Positions 1 to 10,830 are shown, numbered from the stretch's first letter. The stretch is DNA of 64,000 bases from Beaufortia kweichowensis (GCA_019155185.1 CM032802.1:859501-923500), one strand, 5' to 3'. Numbers and translations are program-made. The notes: generated by a model not told the origin, from the sequence alone.

Positions 1-110
1 ATCGACATGGTCTTGAAGGGACAAACACTGTATTGTTAATAGATTAAACATTACAGACACAGTGTTGTATCTCACCTTTCTTGAGTAGGAGGTGCTTCTG
101 ATCTTCACAC

Positions 111-112
<2 letters not shown>

Positions 113-148
<36 letters not shown>
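113..148. repeat. (GA)18 microsatellite
   Basis: Perfect GA dinucleotide run of 36 bp in unique-looking AT-rich sequence. The Glu-Arg open frame across it is a translation of the repeat, not a gene. The flanks (1-112 and 149-465) show no recognisable gene or repeat. Confidence 0.98.
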
Positions 149-151
<3 letters not shown>

Positions 152-465
152 GAATGGCATGTGAGGAAAATAATGAATATAGCAGGTGTTGTTCGTTCGG
201 AGCGTGAGGGTCTGTTCACACAGGATGTGTTCCTGCCTTCCATCTGCACTCGTTTTAATGGTTATTCTGCAGGATGTGAGCATTACATCATCGTTTTATC
301 GCATTTCTGCAGACGCGTCTACAGTATGGCTGCAGCATTTTTGTGTTTAAGATGGTGTGCAATTTAAAAGTTGTGTGATTTCTGAACCACTGGCATCATC
401 AAACAGAATCAGATATATAATGACTCTTCAAACAAGTTTCCTGAACACAATCTTATGAAAGTGTA

Positions 466-600
466 GGAAAATTAATCATGGTGTAACTATAGTACTGGCA
501 TAGTAAAACTATAGTATCATCACAATAACCATCGTTTAATCATGGTTAATAGAAATGGTAATCAGTCTGCGTAACACCATGATTACTGCATCTTTACCAG
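466..600. mobile_element. family A MITE fragment
   Basis: Begins GGAAAATTAATCATGGTG and contains, inverted at about 539-550, ATCATGGTTAAT, with ACTATAG motifs between. The same ends occur in the clearer copies at 22663-22813 and 26925-27100. The element here is decayed and its right limit is uncertain. It has no coding capacity. It could instead be an independent AT-rich palindrome. Confidence 0.4.
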
Positions 601-731
601 AATAAAAGCATTGTTTTCATTTTACTGTAACAAACTGACATCATTATATTGTTACACCAGAATCATCTGAGGACCTCTGGATTCTGCTGCGCTCCAGTTA
701 GCTGTTTGTTAAACGTGAGAGTGTGTCCAGC

Positions 732-843
<112 letters not shown>

Positions 844-1142
844 TGATGGGCTGAAGATCAAGTGGTATTCCGCTACATGTGGCAATATTAGAAGTTCTAT
901 AGTGTTATAAAAATACCGGCACGATTTTACAATTTCAGATCTTGGGAAACTACAAAACCGTGTGTGTGGGTGTCTCTCAATTACATGTTTGAAACACGGT
1001 CACATGGTCAAGGACAATTAACAGACAGAATGTGTAATTACTGAATGAAGAGCTGTAGTGTCTGTGTCATTGTGTAATTACAGAATAAAGAGCTGAGATT
1101 GTTTAAATGGAGTGTGAGTGATGCAGCGTGTGCTGTTTCAGT

Positions 1143-1143
<1 letters not shown>

Positions 1144-1179
<36 letters not shown>

Positions 1180-1185
1180 GCACAC
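1144..1185. repeat. (CA)n microsatellite
   Basis: CA run ending in a short CG interruption, about 40 bp. It starts a cluster of four CA/GT tracts within 450 bp (the others lie at 1221, 1352 and 1557). Confidence 0.96.
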
Positions 1186-1220
1186 TGCAGATGTGTGATT
1201 TTTGAACATACATCAACAAT

Positions 1221-1257
1221 GTGTGTTTGTGTGTGTGTTTATGTGTGTGTTTGTGTG
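1221..1257. repeat. imperfect (GT)n tract
   Basis: GT repeats broken by TTT and TTTAT interruptions. It is the complementary-strand partner of the CA run 40 bp upstream, so the two could pair as a cruciform. Confidence 0.85.
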
Positions 1258-1351
1258 GTTGTTAAGTTGAGGGTTATATTAGAAAATATTACTAACCCAC
1301 TATAAAAACAACAGAAATCTACAGAAGAAGATCATGATAGAAGAACAGACA

Positions 1352-1389
1352 TGTGTGTGTGTGTGTGTGTGTTTGTGTTTCTCTCTCTT
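1352..1389. repeat. (GT)n followed by short CT tract
   Basis: About 21 bp of pure GT, then GTTTGTGTTT and CTCTCTCTT. A compound microsatellite. Confidence 0.9.
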
Positions 1390-1553
1390 ACACAACAGAT
1401 TTTTATTATATTAGTGAAAAGTTCTCCAGGGTAATGATCTCAAACCTGTAACATTTGACTTTTTGTTAGAACATCCTCAACACACATTTACCAGTAGAAA
1501 TCTTATTATCTGGTGTTATTAGAACAATAACAGGACAAGAGAGGACCAGATGC

Positions 1554-1556
<3 letters not shown>

Positions 1557-1587
<31 letters not shown>
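1557..1587. repeat. (CA)n microsatellite
   Basis: About 30 bp of pure CA ending in AAACAGAGAG. Confidence 0.95.
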
Positions 1588-1591
<4 letters not shown>

Positions 1592-2730
1592 AGAGAAATG
1601 TGTCCTGATCATGTCTCTCTTCAGGTGACGATGTCATTATTGATTACTGGAGCAGTTCATAATTAAAACATTAGAGATGTAATTGTGTGTGTCCTGACAC
1701 CTGTCCTGTCTCACACCTGTGAGTAAAACCTGCTGTAAGAGACATAAATCACTGAAATCATTTACATCAGCAGCAGCACTGTTGAAAATCTTTCATTAAA
1801 AACAATTGAAATCTGTCCAAATTAGTCATTTTGATTTTGCACATTACAAGTTTTTGGAGTTTTGCTGTAAAAATGTAAACATTTATTTATTGACTGTATC
1901 AAGTTGCAACATGTGTTTGATAGGGAATGTTTACTGTCTGCTTTTTATTTGGTGCAGTAGCGATAAAGTTTTCTGTTTTTGTCATTTGGTGGAAAATATA
2001 AGCTTACCACAAACATCCAGCTGAATGAATGAAATGCACATCATGTTTCCAATTCTGACTTCTAAACTTCCCAGGAGGACTTAAAGCCGGCGTGACCTTT
2101 GATAGAGATCAATCAGAGAAATGTTCTGATGTATGTGAAGTTATGAGAGATATCTGCTGAGACCTTCTTCTCTGTTTTATACTGCGTCTCTCTACGACTG
2201 TTGTTAATGTTTGTCTTATTACTTTTTTTTTGACCAAAGACAGATATAACAACAAAAACACCAAAACAGGGGATATAAAAAACAAAAACACACAAAAAAC
2301 AAACAAAACACAAGCTATAAAGGTATTGATGTGGTAGTTTAAACAGGCACAGAGATAAATTGAATCCTTAGTTTCATGAGTTATAATAGTAACTCCTATT
2401 ATTATTAATTCAATGTTGTTTAGTGGAAGAAATAAAATTATAGTTAAATAATAATCAAGTTTATTCTTCCTTTGTGAAGGCAGTTTGTGTTTATACTTAA
2501 TTGGGACATCAGCTCACCAGCCAAATTTATTCAATATTTAATGATATAAAATTTTATTAAAACTGAATAACTGGTTTTGTGTTTTTGATGTATGTTTCTC
2601 TTGAATAATATGTTCTCTTAACAGATGAAGCCATTGTGTAATTGATATTTGATTTTGATTTTTCCAGTTAAGTCTCATTACTAAGAAACATTATAACATC
2701 TGTTTACTGCTTATAAACTACTGCTGTTTC
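1588..2730. other. AT-rich non-coding stretch
   Basis: No gene or well-defined repeat seen. There is an A/C-rich low-complexity stretch at about 2237-2314 with runs of AAACAAAA, preceded by T9. Open frames here are short and have no recognisable domain. Confidence 0.6.
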
Positions 2731-2942
2731 TATAGACCATTTCACAAGATGTAAACAACACTGGTCCACTTCCTGTTTCAGTTTTTCTCTATTTCACATA
2801 TGTAATTGAACCTTAAAGATGTTCGTTAAACATTTTGATTCCATTGTTCATGTTCTTTCTGTTGGTTGTATTTCGTTATGACAAACTGAGACAGGAAGTG
2901 CTTTTGGACCAGTGCTGTTTAAATATTGTGAAATGGTCTATA
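2731..2942. mobile_element. TA-flanked MITE with ~55-bp inverted ends
   Basis: The left arm starts TATAGACCATTTCACAA and the right arm, read on the other strand, starts with the same 17 bases. The arms stay similar for about 55 bp, through CACTGGTCC and CTTCCTGT, with a 6-base length difference after GGTCCA. The TA at each edge fits a TA target duplication, giving an element of TAGACC...GGTCTA. About 212 bp long with no open frame, so it is non-autonomous. The TA target and terminal structure fit the Tc1/mariner superfamily by known family behaviour, but no transposase is present to prove this. Confidence 0.88.
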
Positions 2943-3149
2943 GTGAACAACGAGTGTATTGTTATGAACTATTGAAAATATTACAGTGAAATTCGAACAA
3001 ACTAACAAGCAAACTTATTAAGATTTTCTGTGGGAGTGAAGGTTTCTGAACTCAGCTCGAGACGTCTGCTTGTTTATTTGTTCATGATATTGTTTGTGAA
3101 GATACACTCCAGCTGTACGTGTGTTTCTGTAAGCAGGGATCTGTAACAA

Positions 3150-3480
3150 ATGTTCCTGTCAGATGTAAACCACGGGCTAAATGAATTACGCAGCACAGAT
3201 GAACTCAGACGGAGCTGTTAATTGGCAAGCGGTCGATTAAAATGCGAGAGAGTTCTTGACCTGTTGCGACTCCCGAACACGTTCGACTGCGCAGATGCTG
3301 AAACAACATTGTCTCTTTAAAGGACAGTGTTTAAGACATCTCGTCATTCCACACGCATGCTGTGACAGATGACGCGGGGCAGATCTGAACTTCAGATGCG
3401 AGCTGTATGTTAATGCGGTCTAATGCGATCTGTAGCTGAGACATCGAGTGACCCGGTTCTTACATTGTGTGAAGATTTGC
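3150..3480. other. CpG-richer island, possible conserved non-coding
   Basis: Between AT-rich flanks this stretch has many CpG dinucleotides and sharp homeobox-type cores (GTTAATTGGC, CGATTAAAATG, TTAATGCGG). It has no sustained open frame. Such composition is typical of conserved non-coding elements in fish, but conservation cannot be seen from one sequence. Confidence 0.25.
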
Positions 3481-3868
3481 CTATATGATGTGTGGATGCT
3501 TGCTGAGGTGTTTGAATTGGTCTTTTGGAGTTTCTAGGCTGGTTGCTTATGTAAGAGATAATGTACAGACACCCAGTTGCTGACGTGGTGTAATCATGTG
3601 TAATATAATCTCATATATATTTATTAGACATACTATGTGATTTATTCATAAGTAAATTAGTTTTAAGGTCAAGTTGATGAGTCTGTGTTATTAGTTTTAA
3701 GTGTGTACGTCTGTAGGATTCTTTTATTGTTCACCAGTTAAGTCCAGTTTTACATATAATATTTACATCAAAAAAACTAAAAGATCATCATTTTCTTGTT
3801 CTGTTTTTTTGTAGACAGTGTATATTGCAGATGGAGCGTGTAATTGTGTTTTATTGTGTTTCACACAG

Positions 3869-3973
3869 AGAGAGATCAGTCACCAGTGCAGCCTGAAGTG
3901 CCGTGACCCTGCCAGCAGATCCAGAGCTGTGGATCTGGAGCGGTTCTGTCCCTGTTCACACCGAGCAGTCTTA
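3869..3973 (+). other. candidate exon (unproven)
   Basis: A strong acceptor-like tract (TTTATTGTGTTTCACACAG) precedes 105 bp that are open in one frame over 35 codons and end at a donor-like GTAAGA. The length is a multiple of three. The translated peptide has four cysteines in CSLKC and CPC contexts but matches no family I recognise. The segment contains an 8-bp-stem hairpin at 3916-3937 (CAGATCCA, 6-nt loop, TGGATCTG). No partner exon was found nearby. It may be a non-coding RNA exon or chance. Confidence 0.18.
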
Positions 3974-4171
3974 GTAAGAGACAGTTTTTAAGCTCTGTCT
4001 GTGAGCTGATGAAATCAGTGTTCAGTGAGAGGAGATGTCATGCTCCAAACAGCTAAACAAAGACCCTGATAACCCGGCTTGTGTTTCCTGCTCTCCTTCT
4101 CTGGATATAAAGACGGGTTCTGGAACAAAAGCAAAGCGTCTTATCGGACCAACACCAGCTGAGCCTGAGGG

Positions 4172-4973
<802 letters not shown>

Positions 4974-5031
<58 letters not shown>

Positions 5032-5046
5032 CTCTCCCTCTGTCTC
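4974..5046. repeat. (CT)n microsatellite
   Basis: About 50 bp of pure CT followed by an imperfect tail (GCTGTCTCTCCCTCTGTCTC). The region 5047-5398 after it holds no recognisable feature. Confidence 0.95.
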
Positions 5047-5398
5047 AATCATAATGCAGCTTCCTCTTTAAAGCTTTTCATCACTGTGGGGGTTTCAATG
5101 TTTTAATTGCCACCTATAAAACATTTGTAGTCAACTATATTAAATAAATGAATTTAAGTAAAGAGTTTTGATGAGTTATTCAGTCAACAGGTAGCCCTGG
5201 CGTGTACTCATGTCACTGGCTGTGGTGTGTCTGTGATTATGTGAGATCCCAGAGGCTGATACACAAAATCAAGCAAGTGCCGAAAATATAAAAGCGCTGA
5301 GAAATTACAGGCTCGTAAAAATAGCCCGACGCTGACCTACAGCAAGAGAGCTGTGACAGTGTGTTTGATCAATAGTGACTGACCGCCTGCTAGCTACG

Positions 5399-5810
5399 AC
5401 CACACAGACACACACAGACACACACAAACGCACGCACACACACACGCACACACACACACACAGACACACACACAGGCACTTACGCACACACAGGCGCACA
5501 CACAATACACAGACACACACACAGGCCGCACGCACACACACATACGCTGCGCACACACACACACACAGACACACACACAGACGCACGCACACACACAGGC
5601 GCACACACACACAGACACACACACAGACGCACGCACACACACAGACGCACACGCACACACACACAATACACAGACACACACACAGACGCACGCACACACA
5701 CAGACGCACACGCACACACACACAATACACAGACGCACGCACACACACAGACACACACACAGACGCACACACACACACAGACGCACACACAGACACACAT
5801 ACAGACACGC
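5399..5810. repeat. complex CA minisatellite with ~59-bp unit
   Basis: About 410 bp of CACACAGAC/GCACG variants. The marker ACACAATACACAGAC recurs at about 5661 and 5720, a 59-bp offset, and an older copy lies near 5501. So short CA variation is nested inside a longer tandem duplication. All long frames here (Thr-His, Cys-Val) are repeat translations. Confidence 0.93.
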
Positions 5811-7093
5811 TGTGTCGCTGTCTGAGAGGCTCTGATCACTTAGATCTGTGTAACCTTTAAAATTACTTTAAAATTAAAAACTACTTTTTTACATCTTTGC
5901 ATGCCACACAAACAGCACGAGAGACTCGACTCGAGTCTGATAAAGTTTGATGTGAACATGTTTCTGCCCGGATCTCGTCTAATACTGTTTCCTCTGTTCA
6001 GACTCATACTCATCTGACCTCACGCTGCCTGTTGTGTTTTTCCATTTTCTACTTCCAATCGAGCAGTTCTTTGAATTTGGAGAGATTCTGTGAATCTGAA
6101 GTTTCCTGCAGATGCTTTCACCGGAGGGGCCGCACAGATTCACGTAGAGAGGAGTCGGATGAAGTGGATGGAGGAGATGTGGGTATCTGATGCTTTCCAA
6201 AATCATTTCCTCTGTGTTCGTCAAGGCCATTTTAATGAGAGGTTTCCCATGGCAACAGGCGTGCTGTCAGACCGCGATATGATGTGCCGGTCCGCATAGA
6301 CGTAAAGTGACGGAGAATGTAAGAAGGGAATAATTACAGATAAAAGAAAAGCAAACTACAGCCAGACAGAGAAGCAACAGGCTGATCATACGCTATGTGA
6401 TGGATGCATAAACTAAAAAGAGTGTCACAGAATAAAATGTTGACATTTGATGACAACTGATTTGACTTTTGATCCTGTGTAATATATAGGATACATTTAA
6501 TTCCTGATCCATATAGAGTCAAATATGAATTAGCTCTTTTTTTTTTTATAGACATTTGTTTTATAGACAACCTGACTTCCTCAGGTTGAATGTGTGTGTG
6601 TTAGGTGTCTCTGTGTTATAAAACTGTGTGTGTTTGTGTGTGTTTAGCGCTTTGCCAAATTCAGTGATATGTGAATGCTTACAGAGCCCTGGGGAAGGAA
6701 TGACAGACACACAGAGCTGAAAGTGAAGAGAGAGAGAGAGAGACAAGGGTCCATATAAAGTAGCTGGACTCTAGAGCACACGCGTGTGCATGCGTGTGTG
6801 CATGCAGATGTGTCGTTCGTGTCAGATGTGCCCGTTCCGGCCACCTCCAGGGCTAATGCCCTCTCAACACGGCCATCACACACACACACACACACTTACT
6901 TTTACAACACACACACAGAGGCAGTAAAATACATACTGTATGCATTTAATCCCAAGTGAAAGTTTAAAAATAAATCCAAGAGATGCAGATAAAGAAGTCA
7001 GTATAAAGTGCTGTGGCAGTGAATGATGTAGAAATGAGAGATTATTATAATACAAAGCTCAAACAATGTTAAATATAACAGAAGAATGAACTG
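5811..7093. other. non-coding with short GT, GA and CA tracts
   Basis: Contains GT-rich sequence at 6588-6646, (GA)8 at 6727-6743 and (CA)9 at 6877-6894. The stretch 6000-6310 is less AT-rich and contains an RFX-like site (listed separately). No gene supported. Confidence 0.6.
6242..6256. promoter_or_regulatory. RFX X-box-like site
   Basis: GTTTCC, 3-nt spacer CAT, GGCAAC. This fits the imperfect-palindrome X-box bound by RFX factors (GYTNCC, 1-3 nt, RGNAAC). Ten bases upstream is TTTTAATGAGA, a homeobox-type core. A single motif of this length can occur by chance in 64 kb. Confidence 0.35.
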
Positions 7094-7195
7094 TTGTTTG
7101 CATCGGGTCATGGGTTTGATTCCAGGAAACACATATACTGATTAAACATACGTATAGATTGAATGCATCTGCCAAATGCACAAATGTAAATGTAA
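7094..7195 (+). mobile_element. tRNA-derived SINE, internally deleted
   Basis: Carries a tRNA-like B box (GGTTTGATTCC, 7113-7123) after GGTCATG, then ACACATATACTGA and the SINE tail GCATCTGCCAAATGCA with AAATGTAAATG. The segment usually between ATTGAATGCA and CTGCCAAATG (GTAAGTCGCTTTGGATAAAAG, as at 52197) is missing. The A box is not visible, so the copy is 5'-truncated and inactive. Confidence 0.75.
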
Positions 7196-7261
7196 GTATT
7201 AAGTGCGACGTGCAACTGGCATGATAGAGGATTTTACAATTGAGCTAATGATATCAAGCGC

Positions 7262-7395
7262 TTCTTAATCCTGGTCCTGAGGCTGTGCACATTTTCTACT
7301 GTATGTCTGTGTTATTGAACACATTTCATTCAGATCATTAGACTGAACTGTGTTTCTGCCCTCACACAACCTTCTGTAGTTTCATCAAGACATTA
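7262..7395. repeat. possible dispersed repeat fragment
   Basis: Starts CTTAATCCTGGTCCTGAGG and runs through TGAACACATTTCATTCAGATCATTAG. The wording is reminiscent of a common fish dispersed repeat known to me, but no second copy is present in this window, so the call rests on memory. Confidence 0.3.
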
Positions 7396-7674
7396 TTTAG
7401 TGTCATTAATAGTTAACATAACATTGACTGCTTCACAAACACGTTTGACATTTACAGAGGTCACTTTGAAAAGGAAGATTATTTGTGATTGTAGTTGGTG
7501 TTTGAACTTTGACCTTTACAAACACAGACGTCAGGCCTGATGATGTATTTAGCACACTGTCTCTGATGTTCATTTCTATGTTCTGACTTACAGATCTGGA
7601 TGTGAGTCTTTGGTGGATTGTGGACGACATCGCCAGCACACACTAAAGACCGGCACATTGAGGTTCATTTTATT

Positions 7675-7758
7675 TATCATATATATTTTTATATTTATAA
7701 AAATGTTTTTAATAAATATATATATATATATTTATATAATATATAATTCATATATTTA
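7675..7758. repeat. (AT)-rich low-complexity block
   Basis: Alternating TATATA and TTTATA runs, partly self-complementary. No coding content. Confidence 0.85.
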
Positions 7759-7813
7759 TTCATCTAATTTATCTACATGAGAACCCTGAGATGATGATTA
7801 AACAGCTATTTAT

Positions 7814-8114
7814 TAGGGGTGGGAGAAAAAAAAATCGATGCATTGGGATTCTTTCTCTAACGATTCTGAATCGATTCTATGTCAGAACTTGTTCATCCTG
7901 AATATAACTTTGTTAAAATAAAAGCAATAAAATTAAACTTCAAGATGGGAATACTGTCAAAGAGATTCTAACTATAAACAAAAAGCATAAAAACTCTTTA
8001 TTTATTTAAAATGCAAATTTATCATATTTGCAAAAATTATATGAAGAATCGTTTTGGAATCGGATCGTGAGTCCCAGGATCGGATCGCGTAGTACCTAAA
8101 GATTCCCACCCCTA
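7814..8114. mobile_element. hAT-type non-autonomous element, 301 bp
   Basis: Left end TAGGGGTGGGA and right end TCCCACCCCTA are perfect 11-bp terminal inverted repeats. They are flanked by an identical 8-bp target duplication, CTATTTAT, at 7806-7813 and 8115-8122. An 8-bp duplication with TAGGG-type ends is the hAT hallmark. Subterminal regions carry repeated AATCG/CGATTC words in both orientations, as expected for transposase binding. There is no open frame. The perfect duplication suggests a fairly recent or well-preserved insertion. Confidence 0.93.
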
Positions 8115-8122
8115 CTATTTAT

Positions 8123-8639
8123 TGGTATTATGTTGGTGATGTCAGTCGAACAGGAATGTTGTTTCAAAGGCTTTTTGATGAAGATTACAAACACATCCAC
8201 TGGTCAAATCAATCAAAATGAAAGCAGTTTGGTTTAATTTAGATTTCATGTTGATGTGAAGAACTGAAATCAGTCTTCTGCTGGGCAGTATGTGTAGAGA
8301 AGGGTCTCAGCGTTCAGCGTTGACGGGTTTGATGGTGCATGAAAAGCAGGTCTCATGGAGACTGTGGAGCGTGTGAGAGAAAGAGATTCTGTCAGAGAGA
8401 GAGCAGACTGTGTGTCAGGAGAGCAGGATGGGTTTCTGTTTCTCACACTCATCACAAACAGAAGACGCACATCCAGCTAACAGGACGAGATGCTGTAGTG
8501 ATATTCCTCAAACATTTCAAAATATTTTGTAGATATTTTAGCTTGTCTGTCTCTCTATGACAGCACTAGATAGCAAACAAAAAGTGATTATTTCGTTAGC
8601 CAACCACTTTATAAAGTGTCGCCCATATATCGCCCCTAT
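8123..8639. other. non-coding spacer
   Basis: No gene or clear repeat. Open frames are short and lack recognisable domains. It may include the unrecognised 5' part of the element whose tail starts near 8640. Confidence 0.45.
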
Positions 8640-8779
8640 CTAGCGCTGCAAAACATTGTAAACTTAGGAAAGCACTTCTTAGTTCTATTGTTGCCCCTTT
8701 TGATGTGTCACTTCATTGTCTCCTAATATTTGTAAGTCGCTTTGAATAAAAGCGTCAGCTAAATGCCTAAATGTAAATG
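8640..8779 (+). mobile_element. retroposon 3' tail (LINE or second SINE type)
   Basis: Ends GTAAGTCGCTTTGAATAAAA GCGTCAGCTAAATG then CTAAATGTAAATG, the same tail as the tRNA-SINE at 52108-52243, but the sequence upstream (AGCACTTCTTAGTTCTATTG and TGATGTGTCACTTCATTG) is different and not tRNA-like. Shared 3' tails between a SINE and a LINE reflect use of the LINE reverse transcriptase, a known relationship in fish. Confidence 0.65.
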
Positions 8780-9058
8780 CATATATGATTCATGCAAGGA
8801 TGTCCAGCATCATACTGTAAAACAGTTTTCACACAAGGTCAGTGTAGAGCTGAAATCTGTGTGACATTGAGATGACAGACAGCTGCTCTTCATCACGACA
8901 CTTCGTGTGTATGTGGTATAAAAGAAGCAGGTTAACACAGATAACAGCACCTTTCAGAGTTTAAAAATTGACCATTTACTTGCATGAATAGACTGTTTAA
9001 ATCTAATGCACAACATGATGTCATTGTAATTTTGCATAATACTTACATAAAGCAACAT

Positions 9059-9080
9059 CCTCTCTCTCTCTGTCTCTCTC

Positions 9081-9123
<43 letters not shown>

Positions 9124-9221
9124 CTCTCTCTCTCTCTCTGTGTCTCTCTGTGTCTCTCTCTCTCTCTCTGTGTCTCTCTCTCTCTGTCTCTCTCTCTCTC
9201 TCTCTCTGTGTCTCTCTCTGT

Positions 9222-9299
<78 letters not shown>

Positions 9300-9328
9300 C
9301 TCTCTCTCACTGTCTCTCTCTCTCTCTC
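9059..9328. repeat. (CT)n array with TGTG interruptions, 270 bp
   Basis: CT array broken regularly by GTGTCTCT and GTCTCT blocks, and near the end by CACTGTCTCT. The interruptions are spaced unevenly, pointing to internal duplications. The many overlapping open frames are repeat translations. Confidence 0.97.
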
Positions 9329-10324
9329 GTATGCTGAATGTCTGAGCCGTCTCTCTGAAAGGTCACTTCATGGATGCTAAAGGTCAGCCGGTGTGTCAGA
9401 CAGATGATGGATGAGTTCTTTGATGGCTGGTGTGAACGTGCTGTTATTGGTGAGTTAAAGCTGTGTTTCAGTCCCACATGTTTAACACTTGTCAGTTTAG
9501 ATTCTGTGGCTTCTGTGGTAAGATCTGAAAATGCTGAAGGATTTGCTGCTGGATTTCTGTTCACACAATCGTCAGATCAGTGTTTCTCTGCTGGAAAATC
9601 TCGCTAAAGCCACATCTTCTGTTACGAATGGCAGATGTATAAGCATTTTCCAGCATGGTTTTAGTCATTCGAAATATTTTTCAAGAAGTTCAGAGAGAGA
9701 GAAAACGAAAGAGAGAGATGTTAATGCTGATCATCACAAGCTAGTGTTTGCCCTTCTTCAGATAAAAAATCTGAATACAATTTAGCATCTTTTGCATTTA
9801 TTTAGGTTTTTATTCACACTGTAGTTGTAATTCTTATATTGTATTCCATGTTTGTAAGATATTAAAGCATTTCTGGATCTTTCCAATCACTGACTGCACA
9901 CAAACACACACATAAACATTTGTGTATGTGCTTTATGGAAACTTTACATGCACAGACACACGTCAGTAAGGCAGATGTGAAAGATGCATCATAGCAGTAA
10001 TTGTGTTCACATCAGCGTTTAATGCCAGCTGTTGTCACAATCCTTCACCATAACAATTCATGCTCACAGTCATTTTAAGTCCATATAGTTCCTTTGAGGC
10101 TTTTAGTGTACTGTATAATATCATGCTAAACCAGGCCGCAGAGGACTTACAATTCCCAGCATGCTTTAGACCAGAAAATGCAACACAATCTTTCCTGCAC
10201 AGTTGACAAAATCAAGAATGAGCAGCTGGTTTTAGATATTACTTCCTGTTGATGCCACATATATGTAGATTTGACATTTGAGTTGCTGTTATCACTAACA
10301 ATAAAAATCAATACGTTTTTAAAG
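9329..10324. other. non-coding spacer
   Basis: No gene supported. Two modest open frames at 9374-9607 and 9531-9785 have no domain I recognise and overlap in different frames. Nothing else stands out apart from ACAATTCCCAGCATGC near 10150, a ZNF143/STAF-like word (CCCAGCATGC). Confidence 0.5.
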
Positions 10325-10401
10325 ATGCCACAACAACATTACAAAGCCTGTGGTTGTAAAAACTGGATTTAATTGAGAAGAAACGGTATAACCTTTCACA
10401 G
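10325..10401 (+). pseudogene. decayed THAP-domain first exon
   Basis: From ATG the translation reads MPQQHYKACGCKNWI, a TAA stop, then LRRNGITFHR, directly followed by a donor-like GGTGAGAA. THAP zinc-finger proteins start with M, a cysteine, four residues, then CKN or similar, and a [IV][ST]FH[RK] block at which the first coding exon often ends. The expected first cysteine is tyrosine here (TAC, one change from TGC), and a stop replaces one codon between the cysteines and the NGITFHR block. Without splicing the frame also hits TGA at once. No convincing second THAP exon (the WxxxxxR region) follows. It could be a remnant of a THAP gene or of a THAP-bearing transposon such as a P-type element. 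Confidence 0.45.
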
Positions 10402-10518
10402 GTGAGAATATGTTGATTTGTGTTTATACGTCACTGAATAGTTTTTAAACTATATGGAAACTTTTCTATTGTTCTAATCGGTTCTAATGTTTGGGTTGAA
10501 ACATTTATATATCTACAG

Positions 10519-10588
10519 TTACAGATGCACAACAGATGATCTCGAGTGACCGGCTTTGATTCAATGTGGATGAAGAGTGACCCAACCG
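10519..10588 (+). other. splice-flanked segment downstream of THAP remnant
   Basis: Preceded by ATATATCTACAG and followed by donor-like GTAATG. In one frame the end reads DSMWMKSDP, loosely like the short MKSD-containing exons of fish NLR genes, but stop codons lie upstream in that frame. Weak; may be chance. Confidence 0.12.
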
Positions 10589-10768
10589 GTAATGAAGCAT
10601 CTATGTGTGTATATATCTATATCTATACTGTTGATTCATCACACCATTCACACAGCTATTCTTTACAAGTAGAAATACATGTTGTATATACCAAAGAAGT
10701 TAATGGAAACTAAAGAAGCAAGAATTTGATGATAAGAATTTATGTAAATACAGACTTTTTTCTGACAG

Positions 10769-10801
10769 GAGACACGTTTGATTATGAAGAATCCCAGAAG
10801 A
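10769..10801 (+). other. 33-bp splice-flanked segment
   Basis: Acceptor-like ACTTTTTTCTGACAG before and consensus donor GTAAGT after. The frame GDTFDYEESQK is open but too short to identify. May be a microexon of the decayed gene starting at 10325 or chance. Confidence 0.12.
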
Positions 10802-10830
10802 GTAAGTGTGAATGTCACCTAGCGGAGGTC

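Noticed and set aside
10140..10165. ZNF143/STAF-like promoter word ACAATTCCCAGCATGC
   Set aside because: A single motif without other promoter signals or downstream gene structure; kept only as a note in the spacer.
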